From Magnetococcus sp. PR-3 (GTDB taxonomy: Bacteria > Pseudomonadota > Magnetococcia > Magnetococcales > Magnetococcaceae): a stretch of 64,000 nt of DNA. Made by a program: the position numbers and the translations under genes. The stretch lies in assembly GCF_036689865.1 (NCBI RefSeq), contig NZ_JBAHUQ010000018.1, forward strand, positions 48,760 to 112,759. The letters run 5' to 3'. Below the pieces are notes generated by a model that searched no databases, was not told where the DNA came from, and saw only the letters and a list, made by a program, of their open reading frames with translations. This document shows, piece by piece, positions 17,106 to 26,599 of this stretch (its first letter is position 1; each line of letters starts with the position of its first letter).

Positions 17106-19949
17106 ATGGCTTTAGGTTTGCTCCAATCCCACTCTCGTGTGGCGGTGATGGCTCTGGTCGCTGGGCTCTACTTTGCCAGTGGCAAAGTAGGTCTTTTGTT
17201 TGCAACAGAGCATGACAACGTTACCCTCATCTGGCCACCGAGTGGTGTTGCGCTAGTGGCTCTGCTTTTGTATGGGCCACGTGTGATCCCTGCTGTTTGG
17301 CTGGGGGCCTTTCTGGTTAATATCACGACAGATATTTCACTATTCTCTGCCTTGGGTATTGCCACAGGTAATATGTTAGAGGCAGGGATTGCTTGGTGGC
17401 TACTTAATCAAAAAGAACCTTTTGATACAGGTTTAAGGCGTATTCGGGATGCCATCCGGTTGCTATTTTTTGCAGCGCTGGTCGCCACCCTGTGTAGTGC
17501 ATCTATAGGTGTGCTCACCTTGGTTCTTTTACAGGGGGTTGGGAGCGCATCGGCACCGGTTATTTGGTTGGATTGGTGGTTGGGGGATGCCCTGGGGATT
17601 GTGGTGGTGGTACCGGTCTTTTTGGTCTGGTGGCATGCTGGCCTATCCTTTACGTCACCGGGCCAGCGCCGAGAGTTTCTGTTTGTCTGTCTCTCCTGGA
17701 CGATCTTGTTGCTATTGGTTTTTGCCTGGCCAATTCAGAATCACCCTATGATGTCACTGTTGGCTTTTTTGCCTTTTCCTGTGGTGATCTGGAGTGGTTG
17801 GCGCTTTGGCCGACGCGGTGCCGTTACCATGGCTTTGATCTTTGCCCTGGCCGCTTTAATTGGTAGCGCGATGGGCCATACCTTGCTGCCTGCCGGCGAT
17901 GATCATCAGAGGCTCATCCTTCTCCACAGTTTTATTACCCTGCTTTTCTTGGTGGGGTTGTTGTCCTCTATTGCCCAGCATCAGCAACGAATACATGCCG
18001 CGCAGTTGCAAACCGTTAACCGGGACTATGCCTTGGTCATGCATGCTAGCCCTGCACTGATCTGGCATATGGATGATCAGTTAAGGGTAACCCAGGCCAA
18101 CGACAGGGCTTTGCAGGTATTAAACCTGAAGGCCAATGAGATCATGGGCAAGACCTTGTTTGACTTCTTTCCTGACAGCCATGCACGAACCTACCATCGG
18201 GAAAATCTAGAAGTACTAGAGCGTCGTTCTCCTGCACGGGGTGTGGTGGAGTTGGGGCCTGGGGAGGAGGGGACGCACTGGTACCGTAACGACCGTATTC
18301 CTCTGTACGATGATGAAGGCTGCTTGCTCAGTTTAACGCTGTTCATGACAGATGTGACGGAGACCAAACGTGCGGAGGATGCCCTACGTCAAAATGAGGC
18401 TTTTTATCGCTCGCTGGTGGAGTCTACCTTGGCGGTGCCTTGGAAGTTGGATCTAAAAAGCTTGGAATTTACCTATATGGGCCAACAGATTGAAAAAATG
18501 TTGGGCTACCCTGTGGATAGTTGGCGGGACTTAGAGGCTTGGAAACAACGCCTACACTCGGATGATCGGGATGAGGCAACCCGTTCTTTTTTAGAGAGTG
18601 GTTTACGAGGGGACAGCCAAGAGTTCGAATATCGCGCAGTTCATGCAGACGGACATACCGTTTGGGTGCGAGATGTTGTGAGTGTCTTGATGGGGAGCGA
18701 TGGGCCCAAAGAGTTACAGGGGTTTATGTTTGATATCAGTGCAGATAAAAAGCATCAGGTTCAGTTGCGGGCCGCCAAAGAGACCGCTGAGATTGCCAAC
18801 CGGGCTAAAAGCGAGTTTCTGGCGACAATGAGCCATGAAATACGCACCCCCATGAATGTTGTCATCGGTATGGGTGACCTGCTGATGGAGAGTGCATTAG
18901 ATGAGCACCAGCAACACTATGTAGAACGTCTACAGCGGGCGGGTGGAACCCTGCTGGATTTGATTAATGATATTCTGGATCTCTCCAAAATTGAGTCCGG
19001 TTCATTAGAGCTGGAGTGTAAGCCCTTTTCTCCCCAATATTTGCTCGCCTCTGTTGGCGAGCTGTTTAGTGTAGAGGCTCAGGCAAAAGGTGTCAGGCTG
19101 GAGTGGGGGGCTATGCTTGCTAAGCTTCCGGAACAGTGGGTGGGAGATGAAGTTCGGTTACGCCAAATTTTAATCAACCTTCTGGGTAATGCGCTTAAGT
19201 TTACCGATCAGGGAGAGGTGGTGTTGATGGCAGGGCTTGATACCAGGCCGGAAGGTGAATGGTTGGTTTTTGAGGTGCATGATAGTGGTATCGGCATGGA
19301 TCAAACGCAGATCGCACGTATTTTTGATGCGTTCACTCAGGCTGATTCCAGTATCACCCGTCGTTATGGTGGCACCGGCTTAGGGTTGGCCATTACACGA
19401 CGACTGATTAAAAAGATGCACGGTTCGCTATGGGTGAATAGTGAACCAGAGCATGGTTCTCTCTTTACCGTGCAGCTACCACGCTGTGCGGAGGTCTCTT
19501 TGAGGGAAAAGGCCCCACAAACACCTGTTCTACCCGCTGTTGTACCAAGTAGCTCACGCCCTATGCGGGTACTCCTTGCTGAGGATTCAGAAGATAACCG
19601 CCTATTAATAGACCACTACCTGAAGGGTTCGCCACACCAACTAAAGATGGCGGTTAATGGGCAAGAGGCCTTGGCTTTGGTCAAACAACAGCCATTTGAC
19701 TTAATTCTTATGGATATGCAAATGCCCATTATGGATGGCTATAGTGCCGTTAGGGCCATACGGGCTTATGAAAAAGAGCAGCAAGTGGCCCCCAGTACCA
19801 TCGTGGCATTAACCGCCCATGCCCTGCAGGGGGATGCCCAAAAAAGTTTGGATGCCGGGTGTGACGAGCACCTGACCAAGCCGATAAAAAAACAGGTTTT
19901 GTTAGGTGTCTTACAGGCTTATGCTGTTCAGTTGGGACAGAAAAGCTAG
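17106..19949 (+). CDS. MASE1 hybrid histidine kinase (2 PAS, REC)
   Basis: Membrane-bound hybrid kinase of 947 aa. The first 295 residues are a multi-span MASE1-type sensor: VTLIWPPSGVALVALLLYG near 39-57 and WLDWWLGDALGIVVVVPVFL near 154-173 are its usual landmarks. PAS domains follow at about 305-420 and 430-550. HisKA has H577 in TMSHEIRTP; the ATPase has LLGNALKF, DSGIGM and GGTGLGL. The single C-terminal receiver has D870 (LILMDMQMP). No HPt is attached, so phosphate must pass to an outside HPt. It lies 79 bases upstream of another hybrid kinase with a very similar kinase-REC half; the two may form one operon. Confidence 0.92.
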   Translation: MALGLLQSHSRVAVMALVAGLYFASGKVGLLFATEHDNVTLIWPPSGVALVALLLYGPRVIPAVWLGAFLVNITTDISLFSALGIATGNMLEAGIAWWLLNQKEPFDTGLRRIRDAIRLLFFAALVATLCSASIGVLTLVLLQGVGSASAPVIWLDWWLGDALGIVVVVPVFLVWWHAGLSFTSPGQRREFLFVCLSWTILLLLVFAWPIQNHPMMSLLAFLPFPVVIWSGWRFGRRGAVTMALIFALAALIGSAMGHTLLPAGDDHQRLILLHSFITLLFLVGLLSSIAQHQQRIHAAQLQTVNRDYALVMHASPALIWHMDDQLRVTQANDRALQVLNLKANEIMGKTLFDFFPDSHARTYHRENLEVLERRSPARGVVELGPGEEGTHWYRNDRIPLYDDEGCLLSLTLFMTDVTETKRAEDALRQNEAFYRSLVESTLAVPWKLDLKSLEFTYMGQQIEKMLGYPVDSWRDLEAWKQRLHSDDRDEATRSFLESGLRGDSQEFEYRAVHADGHTVWVRDVVSVLMGSDGPKELQGFMFDISADKKHQVQLRAAKETAEIANRAKSEFLATMSHEIRTPMNVVIGMGDLLMESALDEHQQHYVERLQRAGGTLLDLINDILDLSKIESGSLELECKPFSPQYLLASVGELFSVEAQAKGVRLEWGAMLAKLPEQWVGDEVRLRQILINLLGNALKFTDQGEVVLMAGLDTRPEGEWLVFEVHDSGIGMDQTQIARIFDAFTQADSSITRRYGGTGLGLAITRRLIKKMHGSLWVNSEPEHGSLFTVQLPRCAEVSLREKAPQTPVLPAVVPSSSRPMRVLLAEDSEDNRLLIDHYLKGSPHQLKMAVNGQEALALVKQQPFDLILMDMQMPIMDGYSAVRAIRAYEKEQQVAPSTIVALTAHALQGDAQKSLDAGCDEHLTKPIKKQVLLGVLQAYAVQLGQKS

Positions 19950-20028
19950 GCAAACTCTTTTTTTAACCTTTTTTGTCAGGTTTTCTGTTTTCATAGAGTG
20001 AGGCTTCTTTAAAAAAATAGGCGTTTGT

Positions 20029-23000
20029 ATGGATAATCAGAAGGGGTTGATTTCACTGTTTTTGATCATGGCGCTCACCGTACTCTGTGTGGTGATGGGA
20101 TTGTTGTTTCTGCTTTATAAAGATGCTCTGGCATCCAAACAAGCCCACTTACAGGATCTGGCAATTAACCAGGCAAGCCTGATCGAAGCGGTTGCTCAGT
20201 TTGATGACATGTATAGTCATAATTTTCCTTCTGGTGCCATTGAAGCAACCCTTAGCCAAATACGTGATGCTCACGGAAAAAGTATCGGTTTTGGCCAGAG
20301 TGGAGAGTTTATTATTGCCCATAAAATAGGTGGGCAAGGAACTCTGAATTTTGTGGTTGCCCACCGCTTTTTTTTGGCATCCGCCAAAATGTTCAAAAAC
20401 AATCCTAACCATATCAGTCCTGTCATGGCCGCAGCGCTTGCTGGAAAGCAAGGTGTTGAGCAGCTTAAAGATTATCGTGGTGAGTGGGTTATGGCTGCCT
20501 ATGCACCGGTCACTAAGTTACATATGGGGGTGGTGGCCAAAATGGATCTCAGGGAGATCCGGGCTCCTTTTATACAAGCTCTAAAGTTGGGGCTAGGGAT
20601 GGCTGTGCTGCTTATTGGGTTAGGCAGTTTGGTTTATTTAAGGGTAGGGCAGCGCTTATTGGGGCGTTTGGAGCGGCAGCATCGTCGTTTTGCCTCATTG
20701 GTGGAGACCATGCCTGCGGTAACCTACTCAGAAGATCTCCTGTACCAGACACCCCGCTACCTTAGTCCACAGGCCGCCGTACTGTTGGGGGTTGAACAGG
20801 TACCCGATCAGGGGCAGGAGGGTTGGTGGAACAATCATGTGGTGGTGGAGGATATTGAGCGGTTAAAGCATGCTCGAGAGCTGTTATTGAAACAGAAACG
20901 GGATATGCAGATCGAGTACCGCATGATACGTGCGGACGGTGAACAGATTTGGGTTCGAGATGTTGCCAAACTGGTTTGTGACAGCAAGGGCTTGCCGATT
21001 ATGCTGCAAGGGGTGGTCATTGATGTCTCTGAAACACGGGAGACGCACGAAAAATTAAGTGCCAGTGAAGCACGTTTTAGGCAGTTATATGAAAATGCTC
21101 CCATCGCCTATCAATCTTTGGATGCAACAGGTCGAATTAAAAGTGTTAATCAAGCTTGGTTGCATAAAACAGGTTATGAACTTTCTCAAGTAGTTGGCCA
21201 TGAGATCGGCTCATTTTTGATCCCTGGGCAGGAAGATCTGCTGGCCAGTCGGTTTAGTCAATTTATGAAAGATGGCTATGTGCAGGGGTTGGAGTTTGAC
21301 CTGCAACGTAAGGATGGCCTGCCTTTGACGGTTTCTGTTGATGGGCAGGTCAGTCGTGATCGGGATGGTCATCCACTCTATACCCACTGTGTCTTAACAG
21401 ATATTAGTGAGCAACAGCGTCAGGCTAGGGCCCTTCAAGAGAGTGAAAGCCGCATGCGGCTTATCTTGGCTTCAACTGGAGAAGGCATTTTTGGGTTGGA
21501 TGTCCGAGGCAACTTTACATTTGTTAATCCAGCCTGTTTGCGTATGTTGGGGTATGATCGTGCCGCAGATCTTTTGGGGCGTGAAATGCTTGGACTGGTT
21601 GGTTGTAGCCAAGCAAACGGCTTTTCCTCTCAAGATAAAAACTGCCCCATTGTGGATATTCTTGAAACCAGCCTGCCAAACCATGGCGAGGGTGAGCTGT
21701 TTACGCGGAAGGATGGCTCCTCTTTTGCCGTTGAGTTTTGGTCTCACCCTATTCAAGAAGGGGGAATGCTGGTTGGGGCTGTGGTGACGTTTGTTGATAT
21801 TACTCAGAGGTTGCGTCATCAGGCTGCCCTCAAAGCGTCGGAACTAAAATACAGAACCATTTTTGAATCGGTCCCCACGCCCTTACTGATTTTAAATACC
21901 GACGGTGTTGTGGTGGATGTCAACCCAGCCCACCAAAAGATATTTGGTCAATATATGCAACGCTCCCTGTTAGGAACCCATGTACGGGAGCACCCCGGTG
22001 TTACGGGAACATCTTTAGCTGAGCGTTTTCTTAATGTTGCTATGGGCGAGCCTATGCCACTGCAACAAGCCAGTTATCAAACCTTGCAAGATGGTCCTGG
22101 TAGTCACTTTAATGTACGGGGTGTCCCTTTTGTTACCCGCCGAAGTGATGGCAGGGGGGACCTGCAGGGTGCGCTGCTTATTCATGAAAATATTACAGAT
22201 TTAAAGCAAACAGAACTGAAGTTACGACAGGCGGTGGAAGAGGCTGACCAGGCTTCGCAGGCAAAAGGTGACTTTTTAGCGGTGATGAGCCATGAAATTC
22301 GTACCCCCATGAATCTGGTTGTGGGCATGGCTGAGCTGCTGCTGGAAACGGAAGTGGATAATGAGCAGAAAAGGTATTTGGAAAAGCTGCAGCAAGCTGG
22401 CGATACACTACTGAGTTTAATTAATAATATCCTGGATCTGACTAAGCTGGATGAGGGGCAGGTTCAGTTGTTGGAAGAGCCCTATACCCCGCGTGTTCTC
22501 ATGGCTGAAGTCGCCAGCATTATCTCTTTGGCTGCGGAGGGTAAAGGGTTGGCCCTGACCTGTGAGACCGACTCTTCTGTGCCGCAGCAGGTGTTGGGTG
22601 ACCCTGCGCGTTTAAAGCAGGTTCTGCTGAATTTGCTTTCCAATGCACTGAAGTTTACCCATGAAGGGCAGATAGGCCTGACGCTTTCCCTTGTACGGCA
22701 AGATGGTATCCTTCAACTCTGTTATCAAGTCAGTGATAGCGGAATGGGGATCGCGGAGGACCATCTTGAAAAGGTCTTTGAGCGTTTTCGGCAAGCCGAT
22801 AGCAGTATGACCCGTCGCTATGGGGGTAGTGGTCTAGGGTTGGCAATCTCTAAGCAGTTGGTCATTCTTATGAAAGGCAATATTCAGGTCCATAGCACAG
22901 AAGGCCAGGGCACGCACTTTACCATTCGCCTGCCATTACATGAGGCTGATGAGCTTAATGTGACAGAGGATCATGCCCATAGGGTGAAGCCGCAGGAGGG

Positions 23001-23376
23001 GTTGCGTTTACTGCTGGCGGAGGATTCGGTCGATAACCGTATGCTGGTACGTGCTTACCTGCGTGGTAGCAGCCATCAGCTAGAGATGGTAACCAATGGA
23101 CAGGAGGCCCTGGCCATTGTTCAAGAGGGCGGGGCTTTTGATTTGATCTTAATGGATGTGCAAATGCCTGTTATGGATGGCTATACGGCGACCCGTGCTA
23201 TTTTAGCAGAGCTGGTACAGCATAACCGGCCCCTTTGCCCTATTGTCGCCTTAACTGCCCATGCTCTGGATGGTGATCAGGCTCGGAGCTTGGAGGCTGG
23301 ATGTGTGGCACACTTAACCAAGCCCATTAAAAAACAAGCGTTGCTGGATGCCATTACACACTATGCCACATCGTGA
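20029..23376 (+). CDS. hybrid histidine kinase with Cache-like sensor and four PAS domains
   Basis: Hybrid kinase of 1115 aa. Membrane segments at about 8-30 and 185-204 enclose a periplasmic domain. That domain looks Cache-like (GKSIGFGQSGEFIIAHK, then GEWVMAAYAPVTKLHMGVVAKMD is its typical ending). Four PAS domains follow at about 220-335, 345-460, 470-590 and 605-725. HisKA carries H755 (VMSHEIRTP), the ATPase has DSGMGI and GGSGLGL, and the receiver has D1043 (LILMDVQMP). No HPt is present. The kinase-REC half closely resembles that of the upstream MASE1 kinase, including the ending LTKPIKKQ, which suggests a gene duplication with exchanged sensor halves. Confidence 0.92.
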   Translation: MDNQKGLISLFLIMALTVLCVVMGLLFLLYKDALASKQAHLQDLAINQASLIEAVAQFDDMYSHNFPSGAIEATLSQIRDAHGKSIGFGQSGEFIIAHKIGGQGTLNFVVAHRFFLASAKMFKNNPNHISPVMAAALAGKQGVEQLKDYRGEWVMAAYAPVTKLHMGVVAKMDLREIRAPFIQALKLGLGMAVLLIGLGSLVYLRVGQRLLGRLERQHRRFASLVETMPAVTYSEDLLYQTPRYLSPQAAVLLGVEQVPDQGQEGWWNNHVVVEDIERLKHARELLLKQKRDMQIEYRMIRADGEQIWVRDVAKLVCDSKGLPIMLQGVVIDVSETRETHEKLSASEARFRQLYENAPIAYQSLDATGRIKSVNQAWLHKTGYELSQVVGHEIGSFLIPGQEDLLASRFSQFMKDGYVQGLEFDLQRKDGLPLTVSVDGQVSRDRDGHPLYTHCVLTDISEQQRQARALQESESRMRLILASTGEGIFGLDVRGNFTFVNPACLRMLGYDRAADLLGREMLGLVGCSQANGFSSQDKNCPIVDILETSLPNHGEGELFTRKDGSSFAVEFWSHPIQEGGMLVGAVVTFVDITQRLRHQAALKASELKYRTIFESVPTPLLILNTDGVVVDVNPAHQKIFGQYMQRSLLGTHVREHPGVTGTSLAERFLNVAMGEPMPLQQASYQTLQDGPGSHFNVRGVPFVTRRSDGRGDLQGALLIHENITDLKQTELKLRQAVEEADQASQAKGDFLAVMSHEIRTPMNLVVGMAELLLETEVDNEQKRYLEKLQQAGDTLLSLINNILDLTKLDEGQVQLLEEPYTPRVLMAEVASIISLAAEGKGLALTCETDSSVPQQVLGDPARLKQVLLNLLSNALKFTHEGQIGLTLSLVRQDGILQLCYQVSDSGMGIAEDHLEKVFERFRQADSSMTRRYGGSGLGLAISKQLVILMKGNIQVHSTEGQGTHFTIRLPLHEADELNVTEDHAHRVKPQEGLRLLLAEDSVDNRMLVRAYLRGSSHQLEMVTNGQEALAIVQEGGAFDLILMDVQMPVMDGYTATRAILAELVQHNRPLCPIVALTAHALDGDQARSLEAGCVAHLTKPIKKQALLDAITHYATS

Positions 23377-23520
23377 TTGGCTCTATGGAGGGTTGTTGTT
23401 GGGAATGGTTCTTAGTATGGGCCTTTTAAATGAAGATTTTTTGGATGAATAGCGAAAAAACAAAAAAACATGTGCAACTTTTATCAATCGATGCTATCTG
23501 AATAGGCGACCAGTTAAATG

Positions 23521-23580
23521 GAACCGATTCGGTTCTACAGACGTAGGTTCAATAATTCTCGGTAATATACTTATTACCGA
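23521..23580 (+). promoter_or_regulatory. two palindromes upstream of superoxide reductase gene
   Basis: GAACCGA-T-TCGGTTC at 23521-23535 is a perfect 7-bp inverted repeat with a one-base centre. TCGGTAATA-TACT-TATTACCGA at 23559-23580 is a perfect 9-bp inverted repeat with a four-base centre. They sit about 43-103 bases before the start codon and share TCGGT/ACCGA ends, so they may be operator sites for a redox or metal regulator. Neither matches a consensus I can name with confidence. Confidence 0.55.
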
Positions 23581-23623
23581 TCTGCTGTTTTTTAACCATA
23601 CGATCCCTAACAAGGAGCGAGAC

Positions 23624-24016
23624 ATGCCGAATATCAACCGCTACGTGGACATTTCCGAAGTCGATAAAGAAGCTAAAAAAGACTATATCGACCGCCACTC
23701 ACCTTTTATCGAGTGTGCTGACTCGGCCAAAGCGGGTGAAAAGTTTCCCGTGACTGTACGTATGGGTAATGAGTATAGCCACCCTGACGATACCGACCAC
23801 TACATTAAGTCCATTCAGCTGTTCAATGGCACAACCCTGATGGCTGAAGCCAACTTTGTTTCTGGTGCTCTGGGTGGTACTGGTGCCAAAGGTCAGGCTG
23901 AAGTGACCTTTAATGTGGTTCCTTCAGGGGCAAAGTTGCGTCTGACCGCAATGTCCTACTGCACCAAGCATGGTTTGTGGGAGTGTGATCCTGTGGACGT
24001 GGCCGTAAGCGAATAA
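23624..24016 (+). CDS. superoxide reductase (neelaredoxin type)
   Basis: Single-iron superoxide reductase of 130 aa that reduces superoxide to H2O2 in the cytoplasm without making O2. The Fe ligands are visible: H25 (DRHSPFIE), H53 and H59 (YSHPDDTDH), C113 and H116 (SYCTKHGLWE), the four-His one-Cys centre. The N-terminal rubredoxin-like domain of desulfoferrodoxin is absent, so this is the neelaredoxin class. The usual Glu-Lys just before the first ligand is replaced by D23-R24, which may change the active-site lid. The AAGGAG ribosome site is strong. It is monocistronic, with palindromes upstream and a strong terminator downstream. The enzyme is typical of anaerobes and microaerophiles. 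Confidence 0.92.
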   Translation: MPNINRYVDISEVDKEAKKDYIDRHSPFIECADSAKAGEKFPVTVRMGNEYSHPDDTDHYIKSIQLFNGTTLMAEANFVSGALGGTGAKGQAEVTFNVVPSGAKLRLTAMSYCTKHGLWECDPVDVAVSE

Positions 24017-24041
24017 TTCGCTCGTTCATTCTGCTGTTTAT

Positions 24042-24079
24042 AAAAACGGCTTTCCAGTTTTCTGGAAAGCCGTTTTTTT
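24042..24079 (+). terminator. strong rho-independent terminator after superoxide reductase
   Basis: AAAAACGGCTTTCCAG pairs perfectly with the right arm CTGGAAAGCCGTTTTT around a four-base loop of T, ending in seven T. Confidence 0.93.
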
Positions 24080-24454
24080 ATGTTTTTTCGCCATTTTAGG
24101 TTCACATTCAGCTTCACAGAAACACAACTGTAGATGGGGTGTAGTGGGCTGCTTCGGGGGTGGTGTTCAGCCTACTTGTTGTGAATAGGAATGTTGTGTC
24201 CCATAAACAAGGGGTGAATATGGCCTGAAATGGCGTGCAACTATCGAAAAAAGAAATCCTATAATTAAGAATTATATCTGGTGATTCTTCTCGTGAATGT
24301 GCTATAGATGATTACGGTGCCTTATGGGGGTTGTTGGTCGTTTATAGCGTCCACAACTAAGGCGGTGGTCCTGCGTTTTTGGTCGCCATCTGGATGGGAT
24401 GTCAGGCCAGTTACCGGGGCCGGGAATCACAAAATGGTATAGTGGGTTTTTCTC
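24080..24454 (+). other. 375-bp leader/intergenic region before the cold-shock gene
   Basis: No ORF is credible here. The region is likely to hold the promoter and perhaps a long 5' untranslated leader for the cold-shock gene, as known for cspA-like genes. ATAATT-AAG-AATTAT makes a small inverted repeat near 24260. I see no known riboswitch. Confidence 0.4.
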
Positions 24455-24664
24455 ATGTCGAAGCGTGAAGTTGGTACCGTCAAGTTTTTCAACGAGCAAA
24501 AAGGGTACGGGTTTATTTCCCGGGAAGATGAATCGGATGTCTTCGTCCATTTCAGTGCCATTCAAGGCTCAGGGTTCCGCACACTGACCCAAGGTCAGAA
24601 GGTGGAGTTTGATACTGTGCAAGGCAAAAAAGGTCTACAAGCAGAAAACGTCACGGCTGTCTGA
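24455..24664 (+). CDS. cold-shock domain protein (CspA family)
   Basis: Small RNA/DNA-binding protein of 69 aa made of one cold-shock domain. RNP1 appears as KGYGFI and RNP2 as VFVHFSAI, both with the aromatic residues that stack on bases. It should act as an RNA chaperone that melts secondary structure in the cytoplasm. Length is standard for CspA/CspE. It is monocistronic, with a terminator 58 bases after the stop. Which paralogue it is, and whether it is cold-induced, cannot be told from sequence. Confidence 0.95.
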   Translation: MSKREVGTVKFFNEQKGYGFISREDESDVFVHFSAIQGSGFRTLTQGQKVEFDTVQGKKGLQAENVTAV

Positions 24665-24721
24665 TCTTGCCTCTGTATTGAGAGGTGTGTCATGCATGGT
24701 GGGTTTTAGCCTGCCATCATT

Positions 24722-24758
24722 AAAAAGGGTGCCTGGATTACCATGGCCCCTTTTTTTT
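24722..24758 (+). terminator. rho-independent terminator after cold-shock gene
   Basis: AAAAAGGG-T-GCC pairs with GGC-CCC-TTTTT with a small bulge, followed by a run of eight T in all. Confidence 0.82.
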
Positions 24759-24835
24759 ATGCACGGTATCTGTGTCGGGCCTTTTAAACCCCTTGTACCC
24801 GCTTAACGATAACTGCTGGCTTACCAGGGTGCAGG

Positions 24836-26599
24836 CTATTGTGGAATGGTAATGGTTAGGGTTGTTCCGCTCTCATTATCGCTTTGCATGCTGATATCCC
24901 CACGATGCACCCTGGCCATCAGGCGTGCTGAGTAGGTGCCTAACCCCAGTCCATTTTTTTTACCGGCTGTGGCAAACTTATCAAAAAAAATAGTGTGGAT
25001 GCTTGTGGGGACTGTGCCCAAGTTATGTAACTCAATAACAATACTTTGGGGTTCTCGCCAAAGCCGTATGGTAATGGCGCTCTGTATCGGTGCGGCTTCC
25101 ACAGCGTTGACCATAAGGTTGCCTAGCATGGTGTAGCATAGAGCCTCTTCCATCTGTACCAGAAAAGAGGTTTTTTCATCGGCCCGATAGTCATTAATCC
25201 ACTGGATGAGTGTTTGCTTCTTCGCCTCTGTCATGGGGCGGCTATCCCGCCAAACACTTCGAACAATACGTGCCAGATCAACCTGCTCCACTTGGGGGGC
25301 GTACATCCCCTGTTCCATTTGAACCAAAATAAGAGAACGGTTAACTAAGGTCAGCGCCCGATAGGCCGATTTGTTGATGGCGTTGAGCATGGGGTGGTGT
25401 GTAGAGGGGATATCCTTCTGTTCAAGCAGGGATTCACTCAAGCCAGTCATGGCAGCTAATGGTCCTTTAATATCGTGTCGGGCAATTTGCTCGACCTCTT
25501 CCCTTAATTTGGCACTTTGTTCAAGCATGTCTCGGGAGTCGCTAAGATTTTGCTGTGTGTTTAAAAGCTGTATGTTCAAGCGCCGAACATGCCAAAGGGT
25601 TAATAAGGCGGCCGTTAAGATCAGTATAATAATAGCCAACCAATGGCTGTAATGAGAGACAACCTCCGTGAAGGTGATGGGGCGTTTTTCATAGGGTGCA
25701 TGTTGGAGCTGCCTAAAGAGTGAGTGTACAGATTGGTAGTTATGGGGAATGGTCCACCCTGCTATGGCTGCTTGTTGGGCTGCCGGATGGTCTTGTGGCA
25801 TTTTTAAAAGGGCGATGGCAACCTGTTTAGCCAGTTGTTGGTCAATGTGGGGTAAAGCGGCCATCGGCCACTCAGGATACAGCCGCGTAGAGTGCGCAAA
25901 AGGAAAATGGCTCTGACTGACCCGTTCTTTGGTGGCCAGTATGCGGAAGGCATCTAGAGTGATTTCCCCTTCTTCCGCCATACGTTCAAGGGTATCGGTC
26001 CGAACCGTTCCAGCATCCGCCAGTCCCTCTTTGACACCATGGACGACGGCATCATGGGTTCCAACAAAATTGATGGCTGCAAACTCTTTATGAGGATCTA
26101 TTCCATGATCCAGCAAAGCTCGGCGGGCCATTAAATATCCCCCCAGAGACTCTTTATTCACCGCCATAAAGCGGCTTGCTTTCAGATCTTCAACCTTTTG
26201 GATGGTGGCATGATCTCGGCGTGTGAAAATAACCCCCCCAAAACTGTCATAAACCGCGTCCCCTAACCGATTACGTAAGGTCGCAATACGTGAAATATGG
26301 TAGCGGTATTCCAGCTGGACATAGATGGCTGAGTTGGTTAGGACAAAATCAATATTAGCATCCTTGGTCTGTGCAAAAACCTGATTGAAATCTAAAGGGC
26401 GTATCTCAAATTGGTAATTGGGGATCTGTTGTGTCAGGTATGTTGCTGTGGTGATCCATCGTTGTTGGGCTTTAGAGATGCCTCTTTTGGCGAGAACGCC
26501 AATAACCAGTGTGTTGTCCCCATGCGTCGCAGAGATGGCAGGGGCACAGAGCATCATGCTTAAGGCTGTTAGGATAAGAGATAAAAGTGGGGGCTTCAT
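24836..26599 (-). CDS. PhnD-like binding domain fused to histidine kinase
   Basis: Sensor kinase of 587 aa. A signal peptide or first membrane anchor (MKPPLLSLILTALSMMLCAP) is followed by a periplasmic PhnD/phosphonate-binding-like domain at about 30-280 (LVIGVLAKRG, DFVLTNSAIYV, VGTHDAVVHGVKEGLADAG). The membrane segment is at about 320-340, followed by a coiled coil. The H box is RHDIKGPLAAM with H375; the ATPase has NLMVNAVEAAP and NGLGLGTYSAR. This is the architecture of TtrS, the tetrathionate sensor. The binding domain is built into the kinase, so ligand is sensed directly. The start at 26599 places the hydrophobic N terminus correctly. No response regulator adjoins it, so the partner and ligand are unknown. 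Confidence 0.88.
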   Translation of the reverse strand: MKPPLLSLILTALSMMLCAPAISATHGDNTLVIGVLAKRGISKAQQRWITTATYLTQQIPNYQFEIRPLDFNQVFAQTKDANIDFVLTNSAIYVQLEYRYHISRIATLRNRLGDAVYDSFGGVIFTRRDHATIQKVEDLKASRFMAVNKESLGGYLMARRALLDHGIDPHKEFAAINFVGTHDAVVHGVKEGLADAGTVRTDTLERMAEEGEITLDAFRILATKERVSQSHFPFAHSTRLYPEWPMAALPHIDQQLAKQVAIALLKMPQDHPAAQQAAIAGWTIPHNYQSVHSLFRQLQHAPYEKRPITFTEVVSHYSHWLAIIILILTAALLTLWHVRRLNIQLLNTQQNLSDSRDMLEQSAKLREEVEQIARHDIKGPLAAMTGLSESLLEQKDIPSTHHPMLNAINKSAYRALTLVNRSLILVQMEQGMYAPQVEQVDLARIVRSVWRDSRPMTEAKKQTLIQWINDYRADEKTSFLVQMEEALCYTMLGNLMVNAVEAAPIQSAITIRLWREPQSIVIELHNLGTVPTSIHTIFFDKFATAGKKNGLGLGTYSARLMARVHRGDISMQSDNESGTTLTITIPQ

